Shown: positions 27,087 through 36,416, numbered from the stretch's first letter. The stretch: 64,000 nucleotides of DNA from Fodinibius saliphilus (GCF_005869845.1 NZ_VAWF01000001.1:1612001-1676000), one strand, 5' to 3'. Numbers and translations are program-made. The notes: generated by a model not told the origin, from the sequence alone.

Positions 27087-29522
27087 ATGAATATTCTTGA
27101 AAAGCTGGGGCTAGCCCCCAAGAAGCGGCGAGGAGCACCTGTTATAGGTGAAAAAAAGAAAAAACAGGAAAAGGCTTCCTCGTTACGCTATAACAATTAT
27201 ATACAGGGATTTATCCTTTTTGGCTTTCTTGCTGTCCTTATCTTTTCAGTACCTCATGCCTCCTTTAAAGAACCTATAAATTACAGTGTAGGTGAACCAT
27301 GGCGAGCCGATGACCTTACTGCTCCCTTCACTTTCCCTATCCAAAAGAGCAGTGAACAAATTGAAAAAGAACGACAGACTATTCGGGAAACCACTCCCCC
27401 TATATTCCATACCGACAATAGTGCCAAAGTTGAAATTCAGGCCAAACTGGACTCTCTTTTCCAGCATATGCAACCTCTTGCCGAAAGCTACAAACAGTGG
27501 CAAGCAACCAAAGAGAATATTCAAAATGCACAACGCGACAGTATCCGTTTTAACAATCTTAAAAATCAAGCACCCGTAAAACTTCCTGATAAAAGCTGGA
27601 ATATTCTAATTGACAATTACTATGCTCTTCAAGGCAATACACCAACAGGCAATGAAACCGGCGACCAGTTTACTGCAGTCAACCTAGAAATGCAGCTTAA
27701 AAATCTGGTGAATGATATGCTTGATGATGGGGTCATCAGTATTACTAAAGATGAACTTTCTAATGATGAAATAACGGTTAGAAATCTTAACCAGCGAACA
27801 GAACAAACATTTAACCTCGTGAATGTGCGGGATATGCCCGAAGCACAGGAATATGCAAAATATCGAATTTCCAGAAACTACTACGAAGAACTGGCAAATG
27901 TTGCTACACAAATATTCAACAGGGTTATTCAACCTAACCTCATTTTTAATAAGAAAGAAACGCAGCAGAAAATTGAGGAAGCGATGGCTGATATTTCTAC
28001 CTCAAAGGGAGCCGTAGCACAGGGACAGGTAATTATACGACGGGGCGATATCGTCACGGAAAAGAAATATAACATGCTACAGAGTCTTGCCAAAGCAAGA
28101 GCCCAAAATGCCAGCACAACCGAATTGTGGTTACGGTATGGCGGTGATGTTCTGGTGATCATGGCCATTCTCACCATCTTCTTCTTTTACCTATACCTAT
28201 ACAGACGACATATTTTTTCTAATAATGCCATGTTATTATTGGTTGTTATTGCTATGTCTCTTATTTGTATAGGAAGTTCTATAGTATACGACATCGAAAA
28301 TATTTCTCCCTATATAGTGCCTGTAGCAATAGCCCCCATCATATTGACCATTATTTTTGACTCACGGGTTGGTTTACTTGCCACCTTTACGCTGGCTTTG
28401 CTTACCGGTCTCATCAATGGCAATAATTTCGAATATATTACAGCTACCACAGTTGCATGCAGCCTTGGTTTATTTTCTGTGAGGGACATCAAAAAACGAT
28501 CACAATTTTTCTTTACGACCCCCGGTATTGTTTTTATCTCTTATGCGATTGTTATTCTTGGTTTTAACATGACCTCTTTTAATAGCTGGAGCCATTTGGG
28601 AAACGAGCTATTTTTCGTAGGAATCAACGCTATTTTTATTCTATTTACGTATCCCCTGATACTGTTATTTGAAAAAACTTTTAAAGTTACTACGGATTTT
28701 ACTCTCATTGAGCTTAGCGATACAAACCTACCAATGCTCAAGCAACTCATGACAAGAGCTCCGGGTACGTTCCACCACAGTCTTCAGGTTTCTAATCTTG
28801 CCGAAGCCGCAGCCGGAGCTATTCGTGCCAATGCCCTGCTATGTCGTGTCGGGGGCTTATATCACGATATTGGAAAAATGGAAAACCCCGGCTACTTTAC
28901 TGAAAACCAAACCGAAACTAATGAACATGATAACCTGAAGCCACGCATGAGTGCTTTGGTTATTAAGGCACATGTTACTAACGGAGTTAAGCTAGCCGAG
29001 GAACAAGGGTTACCCGATGTCGTTATTGACTTTATTAAAACACACCATGGTACCTCTTTGATCAAATTCTTTTGGGATAAAGCCCAAAAACAGGCTGATG
29101 AAGATAAAAAAGAGATCCGAGAAGAAGATTTTAGATATGATGGCCCCCTGCCCCAAACCAAAGAAACCGGCATTCTCTTATTGGCCGACTGTATAGAAGC
29201 CTCTTCACGAGCTATGAAAGATCCGAACTACCAAAAGCTCGAAAACCTTATAGATCGCATGGTTGACGAACGGGTAAACGAGGGGCAGCTCAGTAAAACA
29301 CCGCTCACTTTCCAAGATATTCATGCTATTAAAGAGACCTTTCTCAATATCCTGGTCGGTATCTACCATAGCAGAGTTGATTATCCTGATGACGAAGAAA
29401 AAGAACAGGACCATGACAAGGTTATAAAAGAGAAACCTTCTGCTGATTCTGGAGAGGAGATCCCCAAACATCCCGAAGCCCCGGAAAGTCCACCCCCGGT
29501 TGATGAATATTATAACTCCTGA
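27087..29522 (+). CDS. 7TMR-HDED/HD phosphohydrolase membrane protein (PgpH-like)
   Basis: An 811-residue membrane protein of the PgpH class, which degrade cyclic di-AMP in characterised members. The order is one N-terminal transmembrane helix (about 35-55), an extracytoplasmic 7TMR-HDED domain (about 60-340), a cluster of about seven membrane helices (about 350-540), then a cytoplasmic HD domain. His and Asp of the HD domain occur in GTFHHSLQVSN (about residue 560) and GGLYHDIGKM (about 592). The C-terminus is charged and Pro-rich. Cyclic di-AMP hydrolysis is inferred from the family. Confidence 0.92.
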   Translation: MNILEKLGLAPKKRRGAPVIGEKKKKQEKASSLRYNNYIQGFILFGFLAVLIFSVPHASFKEPINYSVGEPWRADDLTAPFTFPIQKSSEQIEKERQTIRETTPPIFHTDNSAKVEIQAKLDSLFQHMQPLAESYKQWQATKENIQNAQRDSIRFNNLKNQAPVKLPDKSWNILIDNYYALQGNTPTGNETGDQFTAVNLEMQLKNLVNDMLDDGVISITKDELSNDEITVRNLNQRTEQTFNLVNVRDMPEAQEYAKYRISRNYYEELANVATQIFNRVIQPNLIFNKKETQQKIEEAMADISTSKGAVAQGQVIIRRGDIVTEKKYNMLQSLAKARAQNASTTELWLRYGGDVLVIMAILTIFFFYLYLYRRHIFSNNAMLLLVVIAMSLICIGSSIVYDIENISPYIVPVAIAPIILTIIFDSRVGLLATFTLALLTGLINGNNFEYITATTVACSLGLFSVRDIKKRSQFFFTTPGIVFISYAIVILGFNMTSFNSWSHLGNELFFVGINAIFILFTYPLILLFEKTFKVTTDFTLIELSDTNLPMLKQLMTRAPGTFHHSLQVSNLAEAAAGAIRANALLCRVGGLYHDIGKMENPGYFTENQTETNEHDNLKPRMSALVIKAHVTNGVKLAEEQGLPDVVIDFIKTHHGTSLIKFFWDKAQKQADEDKKEIREEDFRYDGPLPQTKETGILLLADCIEASSRAMKDPNYQKLENLIDRMVDERVNEGQLSKTPLTFQDIHAIKETFLNILVGIYHSRVDYPDDEEKEQDHDKVIKEKPSADSGEEIPKHPEAPESPPPVDEYYNS

Positions 29523-29528
29523 ATTTTT

Positions 29529-30437
29529 ATGCACTATACAGAGGAGCTCAAGCGTTATCTGCAATTTATTAAATTAGAAAAAAATCTTTCTGAGAATTCG
29601 GTAGTCTCCTATGAAAGAGACCTTCGGCGATACCTCAACTTTGTTGCAGATAACTTACGTATTCAACAGCTAGATGGAGTTAGCCTACAACATATTGAGC
29701 AATATCTCGAAGAGCTTACCGCTATGGACCTTTCGGTAAGCTCCATAGCCCGAAATATCTCTAGTATCCGTGGATTTCATGAATTTGCCGTTGTTGAAGG
29801 TATGGCGGAGGCAAACCCTGCAGAGCTGGTTGAACTCCCTAAGAAAGCCCAAAACCTGCCTGAGGTTTTAAATCAAGATGAAGTTGCTGCAATTATTGAC
29901 ACTCCCAACCGAGAGTCAAATGCTGGCATTCGCAATGCTGCTATCCTCGAAACACTCTATGCTACGGGAATGCGAGTTAGTGAATTGACCAGCCTGGAAG
30001 TTGACAACCTCTTTTTTGAAATTGGTTTTATACGGGTTGTTGGTAAAGGCAATAAAGAACGTTTGGTCCCCGTGGGTGAGGTAGCTCAATCTGCACTGGA
30101 ACATTATATCGAGGTTGTTCGGCCGATATTCATTAGTGATAAAAATCCACAGAAAGCAGAGCACAAAGTATTTTTAAGTCAACGCGGCAATCCTTTATCA
30201 CGGATGAGTATTTGGAATGTCGTCAATGATGCAGCCGAACGGGCCGGTATTGAGAAAAATGTTTATCCACATATTTTCCGGCATTCTTTTGCCACCCATC
30301 TACTCGAGGGCGGAGCGGACCTACGGGCCGTACAAGAAATGTTAGGACATTCTTCAATCCTTACAACAGAAATTTACACCCATGTAGACCGTTCACTTCT
30401 ACATCAAGTGCACAAAGAATTCCATCCCCGTGCTTAA
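29529..30437 (+). CDS. xerD: Tyrosine recombinase XerC/XerD
   Basis: Site-specific recombinase of 302 residues that resolves chromosome dimers at dif with its Xer partner. An N-terminal SAM-like core-binding domain (residues 1-90) precedes the catalytic domain. The full active set is visible: Arg149 (ATGMRVSEL), Lys173, His248 and Arg251 (HIFRHSFATH), His274 (LGHSS) and Tyr283 (TTEIYTHVD). Length and spacing fit the housekeeping Xer proteins rather than a phage integrase, and no attachment site or prophage is adjacent. XerD is chosen over XerC by general resemblance only. Confidence 0.9.
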   Translation: MHYTEELKRYLQFIKLEKNLSENSVVSYERDLRRYLNFVADNLRIQQLDGVSLQHIEQYLEELTAMDLSVSSIARNISSIRGFHEFAVVEGMAEANPAELVELPKKAQNLPEVLNQDEVAAIIDTPNRESNAGIRNAAILETLYATGMRVSELTSLEVDNLFFEIGFIRVVGKGNKERLVPVGEVAQSALEHYIEVVRPIFISDKNPQKAEHKVFLSQRGNPLSRMSIWNVVNDAAERAGIEKNVYPHIFRHSFATHLLEGGADLRAVQEMLGHSSILTTEIYTHVDRSLLHQVHKEFHPRA

Positions 30438-30549
30438 GATTTTTATTTTAGTATAAGATCTTGTAATTAGTACCAAGAACATCTACAGATGTAAAATTAT
30501 TTCATCTACATAGCACGCTAATGCTATTAACTTTCCATCTTAATAATCG

Positions 30550-31107
30550 ATGAGTAAGAAAAGGTTTACCAAGCTATTAAAAAATCTCAGAGATCCTAAA
30601 AATAAGTGCTATGATGAACTATTTTCCCAGATTTATAGTGAACTAAAAAGACTTGCCTACTCAAAGCTTCAAAAAGAACGAGAGGATATTACCTTAACAG
30701 AAACAGCGTTAGTACATGAGGTTTATCTCAAAATGATAGATCAGACACAGATTCAGGCTAATGACAAAAATCACTTCATGGCCATAGCAGCACGATGTAT
30801 GCGTCAAATACTTATCGACCATGCCCGCAAAAAGAAAGCGGAAAAGCGTGGTGGTGATAAAAACGACGTAACGTATATTGATGAACTTCTTAAACAAAGG
30901 CACAAAACAGAAGAACTAATCGACATTGATAACGAACTCAATAAGTTGGCAAAGCTTGACCAGCGGATGGCCGATGTTGTAGTACTTCGTTTCTTTGGAC
31001 AGATGACAGTATCCGACACAGCAAAAGCCTTGAACATATCAGAACGAACGGTTAAAAGAGATTGGGCGAAAGCACGCGGATGGCTTTATAAAGAACTAAA
31101 AGGATAA
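30550..31107 (+). CDS. ECF-type RNA polymerase sigma factor (kinase-associated family)
   Basis: A 185-residue extracytoplasmic-function sigma factor. Region 2 is present (LKRLAYSKLQKE, LVHEVYLKM, FMAIAARCMRQILIDHARKK). Region 4 contains a helix-turn-helix (VVLRFFGQMTVSDTAKALNI, SERTVKRDWAKARGWLY). The form IDHARKKKAEKRGG is that of sigma factors usually found beside serine/threonine kinases with TPRs in Planctomycetota, Rhodothermota and relatives. The kinase gene follows after 23 bp. No anti-sigma factor gene is adjacent. I propose it reads the TG(T/A)CCyC-N16-CGCA promoters downstream at 35063-40135. That motif is absent from its own 112-bp upstream gap. Confidence 0.93.
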   Translation: MSKKRFTKLLKNLRDPKNKCYDELFSQIYSELKRLAYSKLQKEREDITLTETALVHEVYLKMIDQTQIQANDKNHFMAIAARCMRQILIDHARKKKAEKRGGDKNDVTYIDELLKQRHKTEELIDIDNELNKLAKLDQRMADVVVLRFFGQMTVSDTAKALNISERTVKRDWAKARGWLYKELKG

Positions 31108-31130
31108 TCTTAACCAAGCTTCACTTTTCT

Positions 31131-33947
31131 ATGGAGCAAAATCAATGGGAAAAGGTCAACAAAATTGTTGACACTGCACTTGAGCTAGATAAAAAAGAGA
31201 GAACTACTTACATCGAAGAAAATTGCAAAAATGACAACAAGCTTAAGCAACACGTAACCCAACTTCTGGCTGCAATTGAAGAATCAGAAACCGAAGATTT
31301 TTTAGCAACACCTGCCACCTATATCGATGAAATGGCCGGCGAGTTAACTGCAACAGATGCCACTGCCTCATCCATGGTTGGCCAACATATTGGCAACTAT
31401 CACCTTGATGAACTTATTGGCCATGGTGGTATGGGATCTGTTTTTAAAGGTAGGCGCGCCGATGGAGCCTATGAAAAAGAAATAGCCATCAAGATATTAC
31501 GGCGCGGTATGGACACCCCTTCCAATATTGCACGGTTTAAAAGGGAACGAAATATTTTGGCAAATCTGGAACACCCGAATATTGCCCGCCTACTAGATGG
31601 AGGGCTTACCGAAGAGGGCTTGCCCTATTTAGTCATGGAATATGTGGACGGCACTCCCTTGCTCGAATACTGTAACCAAAATAATCTAACCATTGAAGAA
31701 CGATTAGAATTATTTGAACAAGTTTGTTTTGCTGTTCAACATGCCCACCAAAATGCCATTATTCATCGCGACCTGAAGCCTTCTAACATCTTAGTTAATA
31801 ATGAAGGCAAGGTCAAAGTTCTGGATTTTGGTATTGCAAAACTTATAAGAGCGGAAAGTTCGGAGGGAGTAACCTTTCAAACTCGCACCGGCGCCCGCAT
31901 GCTAACAGTAGGTTATTCGTCACCGGAACAGCTGGAAGGTCAAGCCATAACTACGGCTACCGACGCTTATGTCCTTGGAATATTGCTATTTGAACTCTTG
32001 GCAGATGTTCATCCATTTGAAATGGATGATAAAAACTTGGTAGAAATTGAAAAACAAGTACGAGAAAAGCGTCCCAAAAACCCTTCGGATAAATATGCGC
32101 AACTATCTTCTACTGAAAAGAAAAAAATCGCTCAATACCGGTCTACTGATACAGCTAAATTAACTAGTCTACTTACAGGCGACCTTGATGCTATTGTGAT
32201 GAAAGCCCTTCGCAAAGAACCTGGTCACCGATATAGTTCTGCTGAGCAACTTCTGGAAGACCTTAACAGGCGGAAAACGAACCTCCCCATTATTGCTAGG
32301 GAAGATACCTTCCGTTATAATTCCTCCAAATTTTTAAAACGGCACAAGACCAGGCTTTCTGTAGCAGCAGCTTTTTTGTCGATTATTATCAGCCTTACCG
32401 TTTTTTATACTTGGCAAATTGCTCAAGAAAAAGATAAAGCACAATTAGAGGCACAAAAAGCACAAGAAGTAAGCAGCTTTTTAACGGATATGTTTAGGGC
32501 CAGTAATCCAAATTATAATCCTAAAGATACCGTTACTGCTGCCACGTTTTTAAAACGGGGGCAAGAACGTATTGATCAACTTAATGACCAGCCGGAGATA
32601 CAAGGCCAGCTGCTTGAAATAATGGGGCGAGCATATTCCGAGATTGGACAATTTGATAAAGCAGCCCCCCTTCTAAATAAAAGTCTCAAACTCCGGGAAA
32701 CATACCAAGGAACTACAAGTACTGCCTATATACAAAGTCTTGACGCATTGGGTGTTCTTGAACGACTCAAGGGAAATTTCGCAGAGGCAGAATCCCTTAC
32801 TCAACGCTCTCTCTCGGTGCTCAAAAATAATCAGCCTAATAATAAAAAGCTTCTTGTCAATGGGTTAAATGAGCTTGGGCTAATACTTGACCAACGGGGT
32901 AAATATGAGCAGGCCGATTCTGTTTATAAAGAGGTGCTTTACATTCAACAACAACTATATAAATCCGAACATCCTAAACTAGCACATATTTTCAATAACA
33001 GGGCGGGAGTTTTACGAAAACTTGGGAAGTATGAAAAAGCAGAAGAACTTTACCGAAAAGCTTTAAATATTTGGAAAGCCCAATACGGTGATATTCATCC
33101 AAGTACCGCCATGGGCTACCATGACCTTGCCTTAATACTTAACCAACGAGGAAAATTAGAGCAAGCCGATTCCCTTTATCATAAAGGGTTAACAATTGAC
33201 AAAAAGTTATACGATGCCCCAGAAAGACACATTGCTCAATCGTATAATAATATTGGCATTTTTTATGGGCAACAAGGCCGATACCAAGAAGCTAAGCCTT
33301 ACTTAACCAAGGCAGTAGCTATGCGCCGTAAACTATTTGATGAATACCATCCCAAACTTGCGGAAAGTTTGAATAATTTGGGTCGACTTAATATCGAACT
33401 GGGAAACTACGAAAAAGCCCATTCTTATCTTGAAGAAGCACTTAAAATTGATCGAAAAAATTTTGGCGGAAACCATCCTTATATAGCCGGTGATTTGGCA
33501 AATCTAGCACGCATTGAAAAAGAAAAAGGTTCACTGGATATTGCCAAAAAGCATTTCGAAAAATCCTTGTCAATATTTAAAGCTAACTTACCTTCAGATC
33601 ATAGAAAAATAGCTGGTATACTTACAGAGATTGGAAAACTGCATATCATCAAAAACAATATATCGGAAGCTATACCAATGTTAGAAAAAGCATTGGCTAT
33701 CAAAAAGAAATCATATGACAAGAGGAGTTGGCAAATTGCTTACACAAAATCGATATTGGGTAACGCTTTGGGTAAGAATATGGAATATACCAAAGCTGAA
33801 TCTTATTTAATTCCAGCCTATGAAACACTAAAAAAAGAACGCGGTTCCTCTGATACTTTTACCAACCATGCTAAAAATAGTATAATAGAACTCTACAAGG
33901 ACTGGGGTAAAACAGATATGGCAAAGAAGTATTCTTCAACTGAATAA
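31131..33947 (+). CDS. Transmembrane serine/threonine protein kinase with C-terminal TPR repeats
   Basis: A 938-residue kinase. Residues 1-65 form a small helical N-terminal domain (WEKVNKIVDTALEL; VTQLLAAIEESETEDFL). The Hanks-type kinase domain spans about 88-380: glycine loop GHGGMGSV, Lys121 in EIAIKIL, IHRDLKPSN at 211-219, DFG at 232-234 and GYSSPEQ at 261-267. One transmembrane helix lies at about 408-428. The remaining 500 residues are tetratricopeptide repeats (for example ALGVLERLKGNFAEAESL, NNLGRLNIELGNYEKAHSYL). The kinase should face the cytoplasm and the TPRs the periplasm. It is cotranscribed with the ECF sigma gene and likely controls it or its targets. Confidence 0.94.
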   Translation: MEQNQWEKVNKIVDTALELDKKERTTYIEENCKNDNKLKQHVTQLLAAIEESETEDFLATPATYIDEMAGELTATDATASSMVGQHIGNYHLDELIGHGGMGSVFKGRRADGAYEKEIAIKILRRGMDTPSNIARFKRERNILANLEHPNIARLLDGGLTEEGLPYLVMEYVDGTPLLEYCNQNNLTIEERLELFEQVCFAVQHAHQNAIIHRDLKPSNILVNNEGKVKVLDFGIAKLIRAESSEGVTFQTRTGARMLTVGYSSPEQLEGQAITTATDAYVLGILLFELLADVHPFEMDDKNLVEIEKQVREKRPKNPSDKYAQLSSTEKKKIAQYRSTDTAKLTSLLTGDLDAIVMKALRKEPGHRYSSAEQLLEDLNRRKTNLPIIAREDTFRYNSSKFLKRHKTRLSVAAAFLSIIISLTVFYTWQIAQEKDKAQLEAQKAQEVSSFLTDMFRASNPNYNPKDTVTAATFLKRGQERIDQLNDQPEIQGQLLEIMGRAYSEIGQFDKAAPLLNKSLKLRETYQGTTSTAYIQSLDALGVLERLKGNFAEAESLTQRSLSVLKNNQPNNKKLLVNGLNELGLILDQRGKYEQADSVYKEVLYIQQQLYKSEHPKLAHIFNNRAGVLRKLGKYEKAEELYRKALNIWKAQYGDIHPSTAMGYHDLALILNQRGKLEQADSLYHKGLTIDKKLYDAPERHIAQSYNNIGIFYGQQGRYQEAKPYLTKAVAMRRKLFDEYHPKLAESLNNLGRLNIELGNYEKAHSYLEEALKIDRKNFGGNHPYIAGDLANLARIEKEKGSLDIAKKHFEKSLSIFKANLPSDHRKIAGILTEIGKLHIIKNNISEAIPMLEKALAIKKKSYDKRSWQIAYTKSILGNALGKNMEYTKAESYLIPAYETLKKERGSSDTFTNHAKNSIIELYKDWGKTDMAKKYSSTE

Positions 33948-33968
33948 AGACTTTTCATCTTTTAAAAA

Positions 33969-33997
33969 AGCCTGCCAGGCAAAAAACCTGGCAGGCT
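33969..33997. terminator. Bidirectional rho-independent terminator
   Basis: AGCCTGCCAGG (33969-33979), loop of seven, then the exact inverse CCTGGCAGGCT (33987-33997). On the minus strand it is followed by six U, ideal for ending the collagen-like gene. On the plus strand the tail AATATTTTTT ends the kinase transcript. Confidence 0.85.
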
Positions 33998-34034
33998 AAT
34001 ATTTTTTGAAGTTAGATTGGTTCCCTTATCGACA

Positions 34035-34096
34035 AGAGCCGAAATAGTCTGCTATAGCTTGATGATCCAAGCCCCCAAGATCAAGCTCTCGGCTCT
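34035..34096. repeat. Two-tier imperfect inverted repeat
   Basis: AGAGCCGA (34035-34042) pairs with TCGGCTCT (34089-34096), and inside it AGCTTGAT (34056-34063) pairs with ATCAAGCT (34080-34087). A 13-base bulge lies on the left side and a single base on the right. It sits between the kinase terminator and the end of the collagen-like gene. Its role is unknown: 3' UTR structure, small RNA or operator are possible. Confidence 0.45.
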
Positions 34097-34121
34097 GCCT
34101 TCGGAAGGTTTTCATTATTGT

Positions 34122-35015
34122 TCAATTATTTTTTATACCAAAATACTTTTTTACCTCTTCATAGTTATTCAAATCAATTGGTAGCTTTCCGACCTTGGCT
34201 TTTGTTTTCAGTTGCTTTCCGCCGGGAATAAGCACATACCGAAAACTGCTACTTGTTCCAATAGCTCTGGGAAGAGTACCAGTAGCATCAGGATTCATAT
34301 AACCAATCCGTAATTGTTGCGGGTTTAGCTGAAAAAAGAAACTGTAATTAGGATTTCCGGGGCTACTTGCCTTAGCTAACGGCAATGCATAAACCGATTG
34401 AGTATTAAAATCGGTATACACTTTTACAATCCCCTTATCAATAATATCTTGTGTCATGGCATTTGCCGAGATATCAAAGTACCGATATTTAGTCGTACTT
34501 TGCGTATTTCCATTCCATTGCGAAGGATTTACCCAATTGGAATACATTACATTGGCAGTACCTTTTAGATTAATGGGCGTTCCCCAACCACTAGCTGTCT
34601 TGGGGCCATACAGATTGAAGGTACTTTTATTTAAATAATAATCTCCCTCTTTACCCAATGATGATTGTGGTGCTGAACTTCCGGAATAAATTTGGCTACC
34701 ATCTTTGCCATCTTGTCCATCCTGACCGGGAGGGCCCTGCAGGCTTATTGGCGTTCCCCATCCCTGGTCATTTTTGGGCCCATACATATCACCAGTACTG
34801 GTATCTAAATAGTAATCTCCCATATCTCCTTTGCTACTACCGGGTACCCCCTGTCCGGAATAAATCTTACTCCCATCATCCCCGGCCGGGCCTACGGGAC
34901 CTTGCTGTCCTTCAGGACCTTGTGGTCCTTGTTCACCGGCAGGACCTTCACAACCAAAAAACAAAGGTAAAGTTGCGATCAAAAATAGCGTCAATACTCG
35001 TAACAATCGTCTCAT
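34122..35015 (-). CDS. Collagen-like lipoprotein with duplicated module (paralogue 1)
   Basis: A 297-residue predicted lipoprotein. The signal peptide ends in a lipobox, LPLFFGC, with Cys22. Directly after it are about eight collagen-type Gly-x-y triplets (GPAGEQGPQGPEGQQGPVG). Two copies of a module of about 45 residues follow, each running from IYSG through YYLdTstGdMYGPK to GWGTPI, with more Gly-x-y between them (GPPGQDGQDGKDG). The C-terminal 130 residues are a separate, unrecognised domain. It should be attached to the outer membrane or cell surface. It has its own candidate ECF promoter at 35063-35089 and lies in tandem with a paralogue. Confidence 0.88.
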   Translation of the reverse strand: MRRLLRVLTLFLIATLPLFFGCEGPAGEQGPQGPEGQQGPVGPAGDDGSKIYSGQGVPGSSKGDMGDYYLDTSTGDMYGPKNDQGWGTPISLQGPPGQDGQDGKDGSQIYSGSSAPQSSLGKEGDYYLNKSTFNLYGPKTASGWGTPINLKGTANVMYSNWVNPSQWNGNTQSTTKYRYFDISANAMTQDIIDKGIVKVYTDFNTQSVYALPLAKASSPGNPNYSFFFQLNPQQLRIGYMNPDATGTLPRAIGTSSSFRYVLIPGGKQLKTKAKVGKLPIDLNNYEEVKKYFGIKNN

Positions 35016-35062
35016 AATTACAATCTGGTTTAATTAGTTTTCATTAATACCACATTGCATAC

Positions 35063-35089
35063 TGCGAGAAACCATTTGAAGAGAGGACA
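35063..35089 (-). promoter_or_regulatory. Candidate ECF promoter (TGTCCTC-N16-CGCA) for collagen-like paralogue 1
   Basis: On the minus strand TGTCCTC begins at 35089 and CGCA occupies 35066-35063, exactly 23 bases from the first T. The CGCA ends 48 bases from the start codon. It lies just downstream of the terminator of the preceding gene, so this gene has its own transcript. The form TGTC---N16-CG-- is like promoters of known ECF groups (for example ECF41). Confidence 0.7.
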
Positions 35090-35094
35090 AATTA

Positions 35095-35129
35095 AAAAGG
35101 ACCCCACAAAAAAATTGTAGAGCCCTTTT
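35095..35129 (-). terminator. Terminator of collagen-like paralogue 2
   Basis: On the minus strand AAAAGG-GCUCUAC can pair with GUGGGGU-CCUUUU, using several G-U pairs, around a U-rich loop. It is followed by UUUAAUUU. It begins 18 bp after the stop codon of the gene ending at 35148. Confidence 0.65.
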
Positions 35130-35147
35130 AAAAAAAGCTAAAACTCA

Positions 35148-36002
35148 TCACTCAAAGTTATAAAACTCCTTAAATGACTGCTGATCTACTACCTCCATTT
35201 TTTTAAGAGTCACAATCCCTGTATCGTCTACTTCTGTATTGTCTTGGGTATTATTGGCCTCTGTACGAATGATCTCAATTTGATCATAAGGTATGCCTGT
35301 TTTATTCGGCTCTGTATTTATCCGGAAATATACATTCCCGTTAACAAAATTGTGCTCTACAGAATACTGGATATTTCGAGCGCGTCCCGGTACTGAATAA
35401 TAGATCTGATTGCTTCCGGTATCATACATTAAGTACACCGACCAAGAACTCTGTTTCATCTCTGTTTCTGTTAAATTACTGAAGACGGCAACAAACTGTG
35501 GACTTGAACTAAAGTCATGTTGAGGATAAATATAGCGCGTTACATTCGCATTCCCATCAGCTCCTTTTAAATTCACGGCAGTTCCCCACCCTTGACTTGT
35601 TTTGGGACCATACATATTGTAGTTGGATTTATCCAAGTAAAAGTCTCCATTCTCTCCCAATGAAGAAGCTGGTGCACCAGATCCCGCATGAAATTTGCTG
35701 CCATCTTCCCCATCTTGGCCCATCAGTACCATAATCGGGTTCCCCCAACCGCTATCTTTCTTGGGACCATACATTTCTCCGGTATTCGTATTCAGGTAAT
35801 AATCACCATTACTGCCAGTACTGCTTGCGGGCGCACCCTTTCCGGAGTACATCATACTCCCGTCATCACCGGCCGGTCCTACCGGTCCCTGTGGACCTTC
35901 AGGGCCTTGGGTTCCTTGCTCTCCGGCGGGGCCTTCACACCCCATAAAAAGGGGGAAAACTGCTATCAAAAATAATATAACCACTCGTGAGAATCGTCGC
36001 AT
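35148..36002 (-). CDS. Collagen-like lipoprotein with duplicated module (paralogue 2)
   Basis: A 284-residue predicted lipoprotein, clearly homologous to its neighbour ending at 34122. It has the same signal peptide pattern with lipobox FPLFMGC at Cys22 and the same Gly-x-y run (GPAGEQGTQGPEGPQGPVG). It also has the same two modules (MYSGKGAPASSTGSNGDYYL and FHAGSGAPASSLGENGDFYL, each ending in GWG). The C-terminal domain differs from that of the paralogue, so the tandem pair shares the anchor and stalk but not the tip. A weaker copy of the local promoter motif lies at 36045-36071, and a terminator separates it from the next gene. Confidence 0.88.
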   Translation of the reverse strand: MRRFSRVVILFLIAVFPLFMGCEGPAGEQGTQGPEGPQGPVGPAGDDGSMMYSGKGAPASSTGSNGDYYLNTNTGEMYGPKKDSGWGNPIMVLMGQDGEDGSKFHAGSGAPASSLGENGDFYLDKSNYNMYGPKTSQGWGTAVNLKGADGNANVTRYIYPQHDFSSSPQFVAVFSNLTETEMKQSSWSVYLMYDTGSNQIYYSVPGRARNIQYSVEHNFVNGNVYFRINTEPNKTGIPYDQIEIIRTEANNTQDNTEVDDTGIVTLKKMEVVDQQSFKEFYNFE

Positions 36003-36044
36003 AACTCTATAGTTTTATGAATATTATAAGTTCACATAGAATAA

Positions 36045-36071
36045 TACGTAATCGAAAGTGAAGTGAGCTCA
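36045..36071 (-). promoter_or_regulatory. Weak copy of the ECF-type promoter motif for collagen-like paralogue 2
   Basis: On the minus strand TGAGCTCACTTCA starts at 36071 and CGTA occupies 36048-36045, again 23 bases from the first T. It agrees with the copy at 35089 (TGTCCTCTCTTCA) at 10 of 13 positions but lacks the TGTCC core. CGTA is a common ECF -10 element. The distance to the start codon is 43 bases. Confidence 0.4.
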
Positions 36072-36367
36072 AAGCAGCTGTTCTAACTTTATTGTTCAAA
36101 TGCTATTGATGATGTTTGTTAGCTGGGTGACTCACAGACTGTCACTCGGTTGCATGAACCATCATTAATACAGATAGAAATGCACTGGCGTATGTGCACT
36201 AATTTTAGTCAACGACCAGCTTTTACTTTCATATGCAATTGGACTGTTATAGTTTCGGCTTCATTCATAAAAAGCCACCACCAAAATCAGAATGAATCAT
36301 CATAACAAGAAAATATTGGCCTACCCTTTTATTAAAATCCGCCTTTAAAATAGAGATAAATAAAAAA

Positions 36368-36395
36368 GCCCACAGCAAAATAAATTGCTGTGGGC
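36368..36395 (-). terminator. Rho-independent terminator of the PD40 lipoprotein gene
   Basis: A perfect 11-bp stem, GCCCACAGCAA (36368-36378) with TTGCTGTGGGC (36385-36395). On the minus strand it is followed by six U. It lies 22 bp after the stop codon. Confidence 0.85.
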
Positions 36396-36416
36396 CTGAA
36401 GGGGCATGTAATTTAC

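Larger units (their letters stand above)
36003..36416. other. Intergenic region of 414 bp
   Basis: It holds the leader and candidate promoter of collagen-like paralogue 2 near its left end and the terminator of the PD40 gene at 36368-36395. Between 36075 and 36355 I see no gene, RNA or strong repeat. There is only a short GTGAC/GTCAC inverted repeat near 36130. Confidence 0.7.

Noticed and set aside
29529-30437. Phage or island integrase
   Set aside because: Length and catalytic spacing fit housekeeping Xer proteins, and no tRNA, attachment repeats or phage genes are adjacent.
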